From: Halorientalis persicus
GTDB lineage: Archaea > Halobacteriota > Halobacteria > Halobacteriales > Haloarculaceae
Assembly: GCF_900110215.1 (NCBI RefSeq)
Contig: NZ_FOCX01000002.1
Span: 1 to 64,000, forward strand
Length of the DNA: 64,000 bases
Direction: 5' to 3'
The notes below the pieces were generated by a model. The model was not told the DNA's origin and made no database searches. It saw only the letters and a list, made by a program, of their open reading frames with translations. How positions within the stretch are numbered: the first letter of the stretch is position 1; each line of letters opens with the position of its first letter. The position numbers and the translations under genes were made by a program. Below, piece by piece: positions 7,573 through 14,025 of this stretch.

Positions 7573-7611
7573 ATGTGGGTTTTAGTTGGATTTTGTCAGT
7601 TCTAAATGGGT

Positions 7612-8727
7612 TTAAAATGCTTCTTGAAGCACCTTATTTCGATACTTTTTATCAACTGCCACCCGGTGAACAAGTGGCTCATGCGAGTCCTGATATGGCG
7701 ACCCACTCGCTCGCTCTAACTCGTCGTAGACTGCGCTAATCCACGCTCGACGGAACGACTGTGATACCATTCTCTCCGGCTTTCCGGTGAACTCGACCCA
7801 ATGCGGTGTCTCGTCCGTGTCTTCCCCGGAGAGGGCATTGAACGCCATGTGTTCGTCGGCAGTTTCGATTAGTTCGTCCACGTTCTCGGTGTCGGCACCA
7901 ACGATGAACCCGGTCGTCGGTTCGCCCGAAAAGAGCGCACCGAGGACGTAGCGATTGTTGATGGATACGACGATTCGGTCGTCTTGGGCGATGGATGTGA
8001 CCAGCCGCGCGTCGTCTTCAGCAAGACCAGTCACGGCTATCAGGTCGTTCAGCAGGTCGAAGAAGTCAGTCGCCCATTCTCGATTCGAGGCTTGTTGAAC
8101 GCGATGTACCAGCGTCTCGTGCGCCTCTTCGTCAGCGTCAATGTCTTCGGTGGTAAGTTCGGTGTCCTCTACGAAGGTCGCGCTCACTCGTGGGGCGTCC
8201 GAGGAAAGCGAGGTACCGGACTCGGTATGGGTCGTTGGTGTAGAGGAAGACGATTCCACGAACTCATCCAATTCCCCGCTATCGACAGGGCCGCTTTCAG
8301 ACCAGAGGCGGTCGAACCACTCGTTCAGTTCGTCTACCCTTTCGTCGTCGGTGAACCGAACCCCTATCTCTGTCCGACCGACCACGCCCTTCTCCGTGAG
8401 GTTGGCCGAGCCGACGACAGCCGTATCGTCGGATATGATGGCCTTCGCGTGAACATCGGGGAAGTGGTGAATCCGCTCGCGGTTGGTCGCTATCAACTCG
8501 TGTATCTCGCCCCGCGTACTGCCACCGAACGTTCCAATCCACGCTTCCACATCGGTCAATATCCGCCAATCGTCAGCAGAGGTGAGAACGCTTTTCAGGT
8601 AGCTCGGGCCAATATACGGACAAACAATTCGTACTTGCTTGGCGTCTGCTGTTTCGCGGATTGCTTTATCGAACGGCGATTTCGCTCGCGTATAGCCTTC
8701 TTCGGAATGGTATAGCAGACCGGGCAT
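7612..8727 (-). CDS. phospholipase-D-fold (HKD) nuclease-like protein
   Basis: 371 residues. The N-terminal 150 form a PLD-like domain with a single HKD motif: H93 and K95 in DVHAKAI, then GSANLT with S107 and N109. Before it comes the strand VRIVCPYIGPSYL typical of the fold. A Ser/Thr-rich acidic linker (about 155-200) leads to a C-terminal domain of about 170 residues that I do not recognise. Single-HKD proteins dimerise to form one active site, and many are nucleases, for example in restriction and DISARM-like defence systems. The gene begins two bases after the stop of the Mrr-like gene, so both are surely one operon. It converges on the PQQ-nuclease gene with a 39-base gap. Confidence 0.75.
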   Translation of the reverse strand: MPGLLYHSEEGYTRAKSPFDKAIRETADAKQVRIVCPYIGPSYLKSVLTSADDWRILTDVEAWIGTFGGSTRGEIHELIATNRERIHHFPDVHAKAIISDDTAVVGSANLTEKGVVGRTEIGVRFTDDERVDELNEWFDRLWSESGPVDSGELDEFVESSSSTPTTHTESGTSLSSDAPRVSATFVEDTELTTEDIDADEEAHETLVHRVQQASNREWATDFFDLLNDLIAVTGLAEDDARLVTSIAQDDRIVVSINNRYVLGALFSGEPTTGFIVGADTENVDELIETADEHMAFNALSGEDTDETPHWVEFTGKPERMVSQSFRRAWISAVYDELERASGSPYQDSHEPLVHRVAVDKKYRNKVLQEAF

Positions 8728-8729
8728 AC

Positions 8730-9572
8730 CTAATCGTTGTTATCTACTTCTTCTACGAATGTGCGAAGGGCTTCGGTCAGGGACACGAACTCGTGGGTAT
8801 CTCCCAATTCGTCTTTCAAGGTCAAGTCCGCGTCGTCAAGTAAGTCCGTGGTATACTCGATAGTTCCCGAAGAGTATGTGACTCGATAGTCCACAGAAGC
8901 GAGTTGATAGAACTCGCCCTGAATCAGCAACAATGATTCCTCGAACTCTTCTGTATATTCACCTTCATCCACCGAATTGAGCCGTTGGTTCAACCGGTCA
9001 AGTAGAGTTTCGCCCGTCGGTTCTCTATCGAGGGTGTATATCATGCTGTTCTGTGGAGTGAAAGTCGCCTCTAATTCTCTCCCCTCTTGTTCCTCTTCCA
9101 CCGCACGAACATCCATGTCGAGGACTTCAATTCTTGGTTGGTTCACAGTCAAATCTATGTTGACCTGCCGAATCCGGTCTTCAAGGTCAATATCAGGGAT
9201 TATTTGTCGTAGTGTCCACAACTCAATTCCTGACCCTTCTGCCCTCTCTTTTGCTCCGCTCTGAAAGCCATTCTTCGAGACAACGACTCCCTTATCGGCG
9301 TCGGAATTATCCAAGACGCCAACCAAACTGTCTACAACTTCTTTTTTAATCGCCCTGCCTTGGAACTTGCACTCAATGAGAGTCGTAACGGTATATCGCC
9401 CTCGTTTATCCCACACTACTACATCCATCTCCTTCGTGCCGCCCGAGTGAACCGGATATTCGTATTCGTGTTCTACTTCAACATCCTCGCCAAGAGCGTG
9501 TAGACCAGCGACGATTTTCTGATACGACTTCCAATCAAGGTTTGACCATTCTGTCTTTTCCGGGTCTACCAT
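8730..9572 (-). CDS. Mrr-like restriction endonuclease-fold protein
   Basis: 280 residues, first gene of a two-gene operon. The N-terminal 130 form an Mrr/PD-(D/E)XK nuclease domain. Helix WKSYQKIVAGLHALG is followed by D50 in KEMDVVV, then E67 and K69 in LIECKF, then KGVVVSKNGFQSGAKERA and the strand IELWTL. This matches endonucleases that cut methylated or foreign DNA, and VSPR-like relatives. The other 150 residues are of unknown fold and rich in beta strands. There is no methyltransferase gene beside it, so a classical restriction-modification pair is excluded within this window. It could be a methylation-dependent enzyme or work together with the PLD protein. Confidence 0.75.
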   Translation of the reverse strand: MVDPEKTEWSNLDWKSYQKIVAGLHALGEDVEVEHEYEYPVHSGGTKEMDVVVWDKRGRYTVTTLIECKFQGRAIKKEVVDSLVGVLDNSDADKGVVVSKNGFQSGAKERAEGSGIELWTLRQIIPDIDLEDRIRQVNIDLTVNQPRIEVLDMDVRAVEEEQEGRELEATFTPQNSMIYTLDREPTGETLLDRLNQRLNSVDEGEYTEEFEESLLLIQGEFYQLASVDYRVTYSSGTIEYTTDLLDDADLTLKDELGDTHEFVSLTEALRTFVEEVDNND

Positions 9573-9627
9573 ACGTTACCAATCTGATGGAATGATAAAA
9601 AGTCATGTCGTCAGCCGCAACAGCGCT

Positions 9628-9900
9628 TCACGGCCTACTCCTATCCACGGTCTTGACACCGACCAGCCGCCCGGCCCACCAGACAGCCTCGACAATCACC
9701 TCGTCGGCACCGTCAGTGGGTAGTCCAATAGTACGACTTCCGCAATCGCACATCACGCGTCGGACGACCCACCCGTCGGCGTCGTAGTAGGTCGCGTAGA
9801 CGACGGCTATGTCACCCGTCCGAATCCGATGGTTGCCCTTATCGCAGATGTTGCCCACCTGAACGCCGTTCAGCGCCGCCGCCGGAGACGGTCGGGTCAT
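9628..9900 (-). CDS. small conserved-looking protein, last gene of the SWIM operon (90 aa)
   Basis: The start ATG at 9900 overlaps the stop of the upstream zinc-ribbon gene (ATGA), so this 90-residue protein is translationally coupled as the third gene of an operon. It contains a beta-rich core (RTGDIAVVYATYYDADGWVVRRVMCDCGSR), and the CDC pair might bind metal with C30 (GNICDKG). No family was recognised with confidence. Such short proteins usually accompany SWIM-finger proteins in haloarchaeal elements. Confidence 0.6.
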   Translation of the reverse strand: MTRPSPAAALNGVQVGNICDKGNHRIRTGDIAVVYATYYDADGWVVRRVMCDCGSRTIGLPTDGADEVIVEAVWWAGRLVGVKTVDRSRP

Positions 9901-10034
9901 TGGCCCACCTCCAGCGATGAGTAGGCGACGTTGCACTCATCACAGGCCCATCCGCGCTGGCCGGTCACACAGTCCAACAGTGCGCCGTATTCGAGGGCCG
10001 CGCCGCAACGGGGACACGTAGGGGCGTCCATCAT
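9897..10034 (-). CDS. zinc-ribbon mini-protein (45 aa)
   Basis: A 45-residue protein with two CxxC knuckles, CPRC near residue 7 and CDEC near residue 31, separated by about 20 residues, forming one zinc ribbon. It begins with MM at 10034, its start sharing bases with the stop of the SWIM gene, and ends overlapping the next start. Probably a nucleic-acid or protein-binding accessory of the operon; no enzymatic part is present. Confidence 0.6.
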   Translation of the reverse strand: MMDAPTCPRCGAALEYGALLDCVTGQRGWACDECNVAYSSLEVGQ

Positions 10035-10525
10035 TCGTCGTCCTCCGTGGCATTCGGGTTCGGCGTCTCGAAGCCGTCCCTGTAGCACGGCCAGCAGGAA
10101 AGACCCTCGAAGTGCGGGCTACAGTCGCAGTCCTCGGGCCGGTCGTCGTCGCCGTCGTCGGCACCGAACTCTGCGAGGGTCACACCACCGTCAGTCACGG
10201 CGACCTTTGGCGTCTCTTCCACGTGTTCCCCGAGTTGCGCGTCTACCTCGTCGGCGTCAACCCACGCGGGGATAGCCCATTGACCGGTGGCGAATCGAAC
10301 TCGACGCTCATGTTTACAGAGTTCGCCGTCGTCGAGATTGTACTGCTTGTCCGGGCAGGTACAGCGCCCTTCGAGGGCGTCCACACGGTACTCTGACCCG
10401 CTCTCGGTCGTCACCGAGTACACGTCGCCCCCGAGGGGTAGGACGCTCATGTACTCCGTCAGGGCGCGTACATCGCGCTGTTCGAGGTCGGTACTCTCAT
10501 GCCTCTCGGCAGACGTAGTTTGCAT
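10031..10525 (-). CDS. SWIM zinc-finger protein (164 aa)
   Basis: The centre of the protein carries a SWIM finger: CTCPDKQYN followed by GELCKHERRV gives CxCx(n)CxH at about residues 54-72. It comes after an N-terminal strand SVTTESGSEYRVDALEG. The C-terminal part contains a second cysteine cluster (EDCDCSPH, LSCWPCYRDG). SWIM fingers bind DNA or proteins, and short SWIM proteins are hallmarks of haloarchaeal plasmids and proviruses. The ATG at 10525 is chosen; a GTG at 10549 would lie within the leader hairpin. First gene of a three-gene operon with ATGA overlaps. Confidence 0.75.
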   Translation of the reverse strand: MQTTSAERHESTDLEQRDVRALTEYMSVLPLGGDVYSVTTESGSEYRVDALEGRCTCPDKQYNLDDGELCKHERRVRFATGQWAIPAWVDADEVDAQLGEHVEETPKVAVTDGGVTLAEFGADDGDDDRPEDCDCSPHFEGLSCWPCYRDGFETPNPNATEDDE

Positions 10526-10537
10526 TGGTCTTCGCTC

Positions 10538-10566
10538 CTGAAGACCCACTGCCTGCCTGTCTTCAG
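10538..10566 (-). promoter_or_regulatory. leader hairpin upstream of the SWIM operon
   Basis: CTGAAGAC (10538-10545) and GTCTTCAG (10559-10566) are a perfect 8-base inverted repeat around 13 bases. It lies 13 bases before the start of the SWIM gene and probably within its transcribed leader, where it could control translation or bind a protein. Confidence 0.45.
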
Positions 10567-10633
10567 CAGGCGGGCTTTTCGGGAAATCGCCCCGAAGAGA
10601 CAGTGAGCCTCTATTATAACTACGTTCTATAAT

Positions 10634-10658
10634 CTTATTATTCTTGGGTATTAATAAG
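10634..10658. promoter_or_regulatory. A/T-rich dyad and promoter candidate
   Basis: CTTATTA (10634-10640) and TAATAAG (10652-10658) form a perfect 7-base inverted repeat. Just left of it are the similar words CTATTATAA and CTATAATC. This A/T island is the most likely promoter and operator area for the leftward SWIM operon. The rest of the gap 10526-10874 holds the leader hairpin and nothing else I recognise. Confidence 0.4.
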
Positions 10659-10874
10659 TGGTGCAGGATTACCGAAGTGAATTAGAGTGCGCTCACACAG
10701 TCGCACAGCGCCGCAGAATACACGTTAGAAACGACGGTAATACCACTCGCTTCGACGCCGACCACGCTCACGACCCTGCTGACGCCCACTCGCAAGCCGT
10801 TGGCGACGAACCAGACACCGGAACGCAAGCGAATATGAAGCCCTTTGGTCTGACATACCGAAGACCTAACCAGA

Positions 10875-11435
10875 ATGCGGCTTCCCCGGTCGTCGCGTGC
10901 TGTCACCCCTGTTGTCTCGAATGTCCTGCTGGTAGCGATAGTGGTGGTGCTGGCGGCGACGATTTCAGTCCTCGCGCTCGGTTTTACAGAGGAAACGACG
11001 GAAACGGGACCCGTTGTCGGACAGTCTTCCGGAACACTCGAATCGAACGGCGAAGGAAGTGACAACGGCTTTGTTCGGATTCGACACGTGGCGGGCGACC
11101 CGATTCAAACTTCGAACATGGAAGTCGTCGTTGACGCGACCGCCGCCTGCGGGAAACACGGTCGGCTGGTGAATCTCCCCGTCGATGGGGCCGGAGGAAA
11201 CGCGATTGGTGAGAACAACATCGAGGGCGACGATATTTTCGATGAACGCCCGCCCTATCTCGGTGGTCCCGACAAGAGCGCCCTACACGAACCAGAATAC
11301 GCGTCGGGCGAAGCCATTCTGTTCCGTATTCCCAATTCCGACTGTCCACTTCAGAACGGCGACCAAGTAACCGTTCGTGTCGTCCACACGCCGACGAGCT
11401 CGGTCGTAATCGAAGAGACGTTGACCGCGACGTAG
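10875..11435 (+). CDS. archaeal type IV pilin-like protein (186 aa)
   Basis: The N-terminus has the haloarchaeal prepilin pattern: a short basic leader, then SRAVTPVVSNVLLVAIVVVL with a 20-residue hydrophobic helix, followed by a secreted globular part. It is of the DUF1628/pilin-N class processed by the prepilin peptidase PibD. The globular domain holds two cysteines (DATAACGKHG, NSDCPLQ) that may form a disulfide. No assembly ATPase or membrane platform gene is nearby, so it must rely on pilus machinery elsewhere. Presence inside an accessory region suggests element-borne surface modification. Confidence 0.75.
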   Translation: MRLPRSSRAVTPVVSNVLLVAIVVVLAATISVLALGFTEETTETGPVVGQSSGTLESNGEGSDNGFVRIRHVAGDPIQTSNMEVVVDATAACGKHGRLVNLPVDGAGGNAIGENNIEGDDIFDERPPYLGGPDKSALHEPEYASGEAILFRIPNSDCPLQNGDQVTVRVVHTPTSSVVIEETLTAT

Positions 11436-11446
11436 ACGGCCCGGAT

Positions 11447-11716
11447 TCAATTCTCGTCGTCCGGTTCGAGTTCGTTAAGATTCAGTTCGCCAGCGAGGTA
11501 CGCTTCACCCTCGTCAGTAATGATATAGACGCCGTTACCATAGTCCTCAATCAACCCATAGTCCGCAAGTATCTTGCACCGCTTGTGAACGTAGGAGCGA
11601 GTGAAGTGAATATTCTCGTGTTTCGCCATTTGTGTTGGGCTTCCGCTCTTGTGTTCTTGTAGATACTCTAAAATTCGGTCGTCTACTTGGGTAAACCACT
11701 CCGCAGGGAGGCGCAT
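11447..11716 (-). CDS. phiH1-repressor-like winged helix protein (89 aa)
   Basis: An 89-residue winged helix of the type known from the repressor of halovirus phiH1. It opens with WFTQVDDRILEYLQEH, continues with SYVHKRCKILADYGLIEDYGNG as recognition helix and turn, then YIITDEGEAYLAGEL as wing and tail helix. The start at ATG 11716 gives the usual length of the family. It is divergent from the Tat lipoprotein gene, and the shared upstream region carries a direct repeat. Likely represses itself and/or the neighbour; the target is inferred from position only. Confidence 0.75.
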   Translation of the reverse strand: MRLPAEWFTQVDDRILEYLQEHKSGSPTQMAKHENIHFTRSYVHKRCKILADYGLIEDYGNGVYIITDEGEAYLAGELNLNELEPDDEN

Positions 11717-11737
11717 TGTTCGCCGGAAGGCGGCGTC

Positions 11738-11778
11738 AAGCGATAGCACCGCCGAATAGTGACCTGAAGAAGCGATAG
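11738..11778. repeat. direct repeat AAGCGATAG, possible operator pair
   Basis: AAGCGATAG occurs at 11738-11746 and 11770-11778, 32 bases apart, between the divergent repressor-like and lipoprotein genes. The spacing of about three helical turns would place both copies on one face of DNA. Confidence 0.35.
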
Positions 11779-11825
11779 TGATTATAGGAAACAATAAGTT
11801 CCTGCCGTTTGTTTGCCAGCTTGTT

Positions 11826-12284
11826 ATGGAACTGAATCGGAGACGGTACCTCGCTACGATTGGTGCGACTGTCAGCGGCCTCGCGCTTGCTGGCTGTTCA
11901 GAGAGCGAATCCGGCGACTTCGAGGACGGCAACGGTGGCGGCACCAGTACGTCCGGAGACAGTGGCTCAAACGGAAACAGCGGAGACGGGTCCTCGAAAG
12001 ACGTGGAACTGCTGAATCACGAGATGGTCCGCGAGAATGAGGGCGAAATGAGCGAGACGGTCAAGGTCGTCGGAGAAGCCGAGAACGTCAGTGGCGGTGA
12101 ACTCTCATACGCGGAAGTCGAGGTGAAGTTCTACGAGGGCGATACGCTGGCCGAGTCGTTCATGGATAACATCAACGGCTGGTCAGCAGGCGAGACGTGG
12201 GCGTTCGAGGTACAGTACCCCGGAATCGGTGAAGACGCCGCCGTGATTGACGACTACGAGATTCGGGCTGGCACGTCACTGTAG
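11826..12284 (+). CDS. Tat lipoprotein with FxLYD-like domain (152 aa)
   Basis: The N-terminus NRRRYLATIGATVSGLALAGC is a Tat signal ending in a lipobox, so the mature protein should be lipid-anchored outside at the cysteine. A Gly/Ser/Asp-rich spacer follows (about residues 25-60). The C-terminal 90 residues resemble FxLYD domains: a strand VKVVGEAENVSGGELSYAEVEV, then VKFYEGDTLAES and a final DDYEIR. Role unknown. It forms a divergent pair with the phiH1-repressor-like gene, which suggests switchable expression. Confidence 0.7.
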   Translation: MELNRRRYLATIGATVSGLALAGCSESESGDFEDGNGGGTSTSGDSGSNGNSGDGSSKDVELLNHEMVRENEGEMSETVKVVGEAENVSGGELSYAEVEVKFYEGDTLAESFMDNINGWSAGETWAFEVQYPGIGEDAAVIDDYEIRAGTSL

Positions 12285-12341
12285 ACGCCCTACCTTTTCC
12301 GGTCGTACACAACAACCCGTAGTGGTGACTGTTCGGTCGGT

Positions 12342-12470
12342 GGTCAATGAACGGAACTCCCTATTCTACGAAACCCTCCATTCCAATTTCGACCGCACAA
12401 ATTCGAGATTTTCATTGACCGTTCTATTGTAATTCGCCACATTGGACGGTTTTAATTCGATATTTTCATT
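12342..12470. repeat. cluster of direct and inverted repeats upstream of a zinc-ribbon gene
   Basis: GGTCAATGAA (12342-12351) is exactly inverted at 12411-12420. AATTCGAGATTTTCATT (12400-12416) recurs at 12454-12470 with one change. The cluster ends about 15 bases before a TATA box and may be an operator array. Confidence 0.45.
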
Positions 12471-12484
12471 ATATCGGCTAATAA

Positions 12485-12490
12485 TTTATA
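12485..12490 (+). promoter_or_regulatory. TATA box of the zinc-ribbon gene
   Basis: TTTATA lies 27-32 bases before the ATG at 12517, the spacing expected for a leaderless haloarchaeal transcript. Confidence 0.5.
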
Positions 12491-12516
12491 CATCCGGCAG
12501 TTCTACTGGTGTATGT

Positions 12517-12822
12517 ATGCTACCTGAACACTCGAAGCCCGGCGATACGATAGTACAGTGCAACGACTGTGGACATCTGTGGCCCTACAGCGGTAGCAAC
12601 GAACTGGCCGTCTGTCCCAAGTGTGGATTGAATACCAGAGTGATGGCTAATCAACGAGGAATGGTTCTTTCGTCCGACGAGCGCACTTGTATCGAAATCG
12701 ACCAGTACAGCCAGACCGTCCGGAGGGCGCTTTCCCTCGGATTGAAACAAGGTGACAGAGACTATCGCAAAGGAATCGCTGACGCGTTCCCGACGAAGGG
12801 TGGTGAGTATTGTGGGATTTGA
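12517..12822 (+). CDS. zinc-ribbon protein (101 aa)
   Basis: The N-terminal half holds two zinc knuckles, CNDC at about residues 15-18 and CPKC at about 33-36, forming a zinc ribbon. The C-terminal half is helical and polar (CIEIDQYSQTVRRALSLGLK). The ATG at 12517 suits the TATA box at 12485; an in-frame upstream start at 12442 would precede the promoter. Its end overlaps the next mini-gene by 20 bases. Function unknown, perhaps nucleic-acid binding. Confidence 0.6.
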   Translation: MLPEHSKPGDTIVQCNDCGHLWPYSGSNELAVCPKCGLNTRVMANQRGMVLSSDERTCIEIDQYSQTVRRALSLGLKQGDRDYRKGIADAFPTKGGEYCGI

Positions 12823-12916
12823 AGCGCAGTGCCCGTTTTGTGGGACCGCAGTGGGCGAATACGACCGAGAGTGCTGGAAGTGTGACGCAACGCTATCGCC
12901 GCCGAACAACGAGTGA
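12803..12916 (+). CDS. zinc-ribbon mini-protein (37 aa)
   Basis: A GTG at 12803, inside the end of the preceding gene in another frame, opens a 37-codon frame ending TGA at 12914. The product has CPFC and CWKC knuckles spaced by 14 residues, a compact zinc finger. The 20-base overlap suggests coupled translation. The regular cysteine pattern is what makes this more than a chance frame. Confidence 0.5.
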   Translation: MSIVGFEAQCPFCGTAVGEYDRECWKCDATLSPPNNE

Positions 12917-13184
12917 AGTCGAGAGCCATATACTCGTTTGACTAACTCCCACCAGCCGAGGTGCGGAACGAGCGCCCGGATTGGAACTCGGTGAGTTCGG
13001 AGATACCATCTTCAAGCTCTTCCACATTTTAAAAGAAATGGTGACAGTAGGAACTGATGGGCATGGAGGCGTGTATGAAGCTACGGAACGAGACGTTCTG
13101 GTAGAGGGTTCCGCTACCGGACCTTCCCGATTTGATGTACCATTCGGGGATGGATGCCCTGCCTATGTGTAGAAATACACAGGC
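12917..13184. other. junction between accessory and core DNA
   Basis: No gene seen. Two hairpins are present: GAACTC-GGT-GAGTTC at 12984-12998 and TGTGTA-GAAA-TACACA at 13166-13181. The second sits directly after the stop of the leftward gene at 13185 and may be its terminator. Gene content changes here from element-like small genes to core genes, so the element's right end probably lies in or near this gap. No duplicated attachment sequence or tRNA was found. Confidence 0.4.
13166..13181 (-). terminator. stem-loop after the gene at 13185
   Basis: TGTGTA and TACACA pair around GAAA, four bases beyond the stop codon. Flanking GCC and GGC could extend the stem with a bulge. There is no marked T-run, so terminator function is uncertain. 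Confidence 0.35.
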
Positions 13185-13784
13185 TTAATCCGATATGAAC
13201 TTGTTGTCCCGCCAGTTGACGCCGTTTGCCCCGTCGTCTTCCTTGGGCTCTTCGACGACGTTGACGGAGGCGGGTCGGTCCTCGCCGTCGACGATGCGGG
13301 TCGCGTGGAGTTCGCCGTCGACCGCCACGACGGCGGTCAGCGTCCCCTTCTCGGCGATCTCGGCGATACCGCAGAGTACCTCGAACATCGGGTACTGCAG
13401 CGCGGTATTCTGGAGAACGGTTTCGCGGTCGCCCTTGAAACAGGCGTATTCGACGAGTTCTGACTCGATTTCCTCTTCTTCTTCCTCGAGTGTGCCCCAC
13501 TGCGGGCCGCCACCGCCACTGCCGCCACCGGGGCCACCCGGTCGGTCTTCGGGCTCTTCCTCGTACACCCTGTTTTCCGTGATGCTTGCTTTCAACTGTG
13601 CTGTCGGCGTGTACTTGCTCATGCTCTCGTCGGCAGCCACAGCACTGATTATCAGTGTGTTGTTGCGACGAGTGATGTCGATGTCCTCCATCTCCACCGG
13701 GAGATCGGGGTCTTCGAAATACTCGTACACGTCTTCGAGCGGCAATTCGAGTGTCGAATGGAGTCTGAATACACGGCTTGTCAT
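13185..13784 (-). CDS. conserved-type haloarchaeal protein of unknown function (199 aa)
   Basis: A 199-residue soluble protein with an N-terminal alpha/beta part (TSRVFRLHSTLELPLEDVYEYF, then MEDIDITRRNNTLIISAVA), a glycine-rich hinge GPGGGSGGGGPQWG, an acidic stretch EEEEEEIES, and a C-terminal domain ending NKFISD. No catalytic motif or known domain was recognised. A TATA-like CATATATG at about 13846-13853 puts the transcript start shortly before the ATG at 13784, favouring this start over an open frame reaching 13907. It looks like a core gene, the first one right of the accessory region. Confidence 0.7.
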   Translation of the reverse strand: MTSRVFRLHSTLELPLEDVYEYFEDPDLPVEMEDIDITRRNNTLIISAVAADESMSKYTPTAQLKASITENRVYEEEPEDRPGGPGGGSGGGGPQWGTLEEEEEEIESELVEYACFKGDRETVLQNTALQYPMFEVLCGIAEIAEKGTLTAVVAVDGELHATRIVDGEDRPASVNVVEEPKEDDGANGVNWRDNKFISD

Positions 13785-14025
13785 GATTTGAATGAGTGGC
13801 GGTCGGCTGACACCGGGTCTGTTCGTCGGGATATACGCACCCCAGTCATATATGGCCTGTCCTTCGTGTGACCTATGGAGAGTATGATCCGTGGTAACGG
13901 CACCCACGAGACCGCTACGGATAGTTTGCGGCGGTTCCGGATTCGGGGGTTCCGTGACACGAGGGCACGATAACCGATAGGTAACCAGAGAGTTTAGTGT
14001 CGCCCCTCCCTACAGACGAATACCA

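Noticed and set aside
8730-9572. Classical restriction-modification system
   Set aside because: No methyltransferase or specificity gene adjacent to the Mrr-like nuclease anywhere in the window.
12960-13000. Possible tRNA 3'-end remnant (GAGTTCCAATCCGGG on the - strand) as an attachment site
   Set aside because: The stem bases do not pair as a T-arm and no second copy or full tRNA gene was seen in the window.
12981-13172. Small + strand frame in the accessory/core junction
   Set aside because: No domain, weak composition, and it lies across hairpins and the boundary; more likely non-coding.
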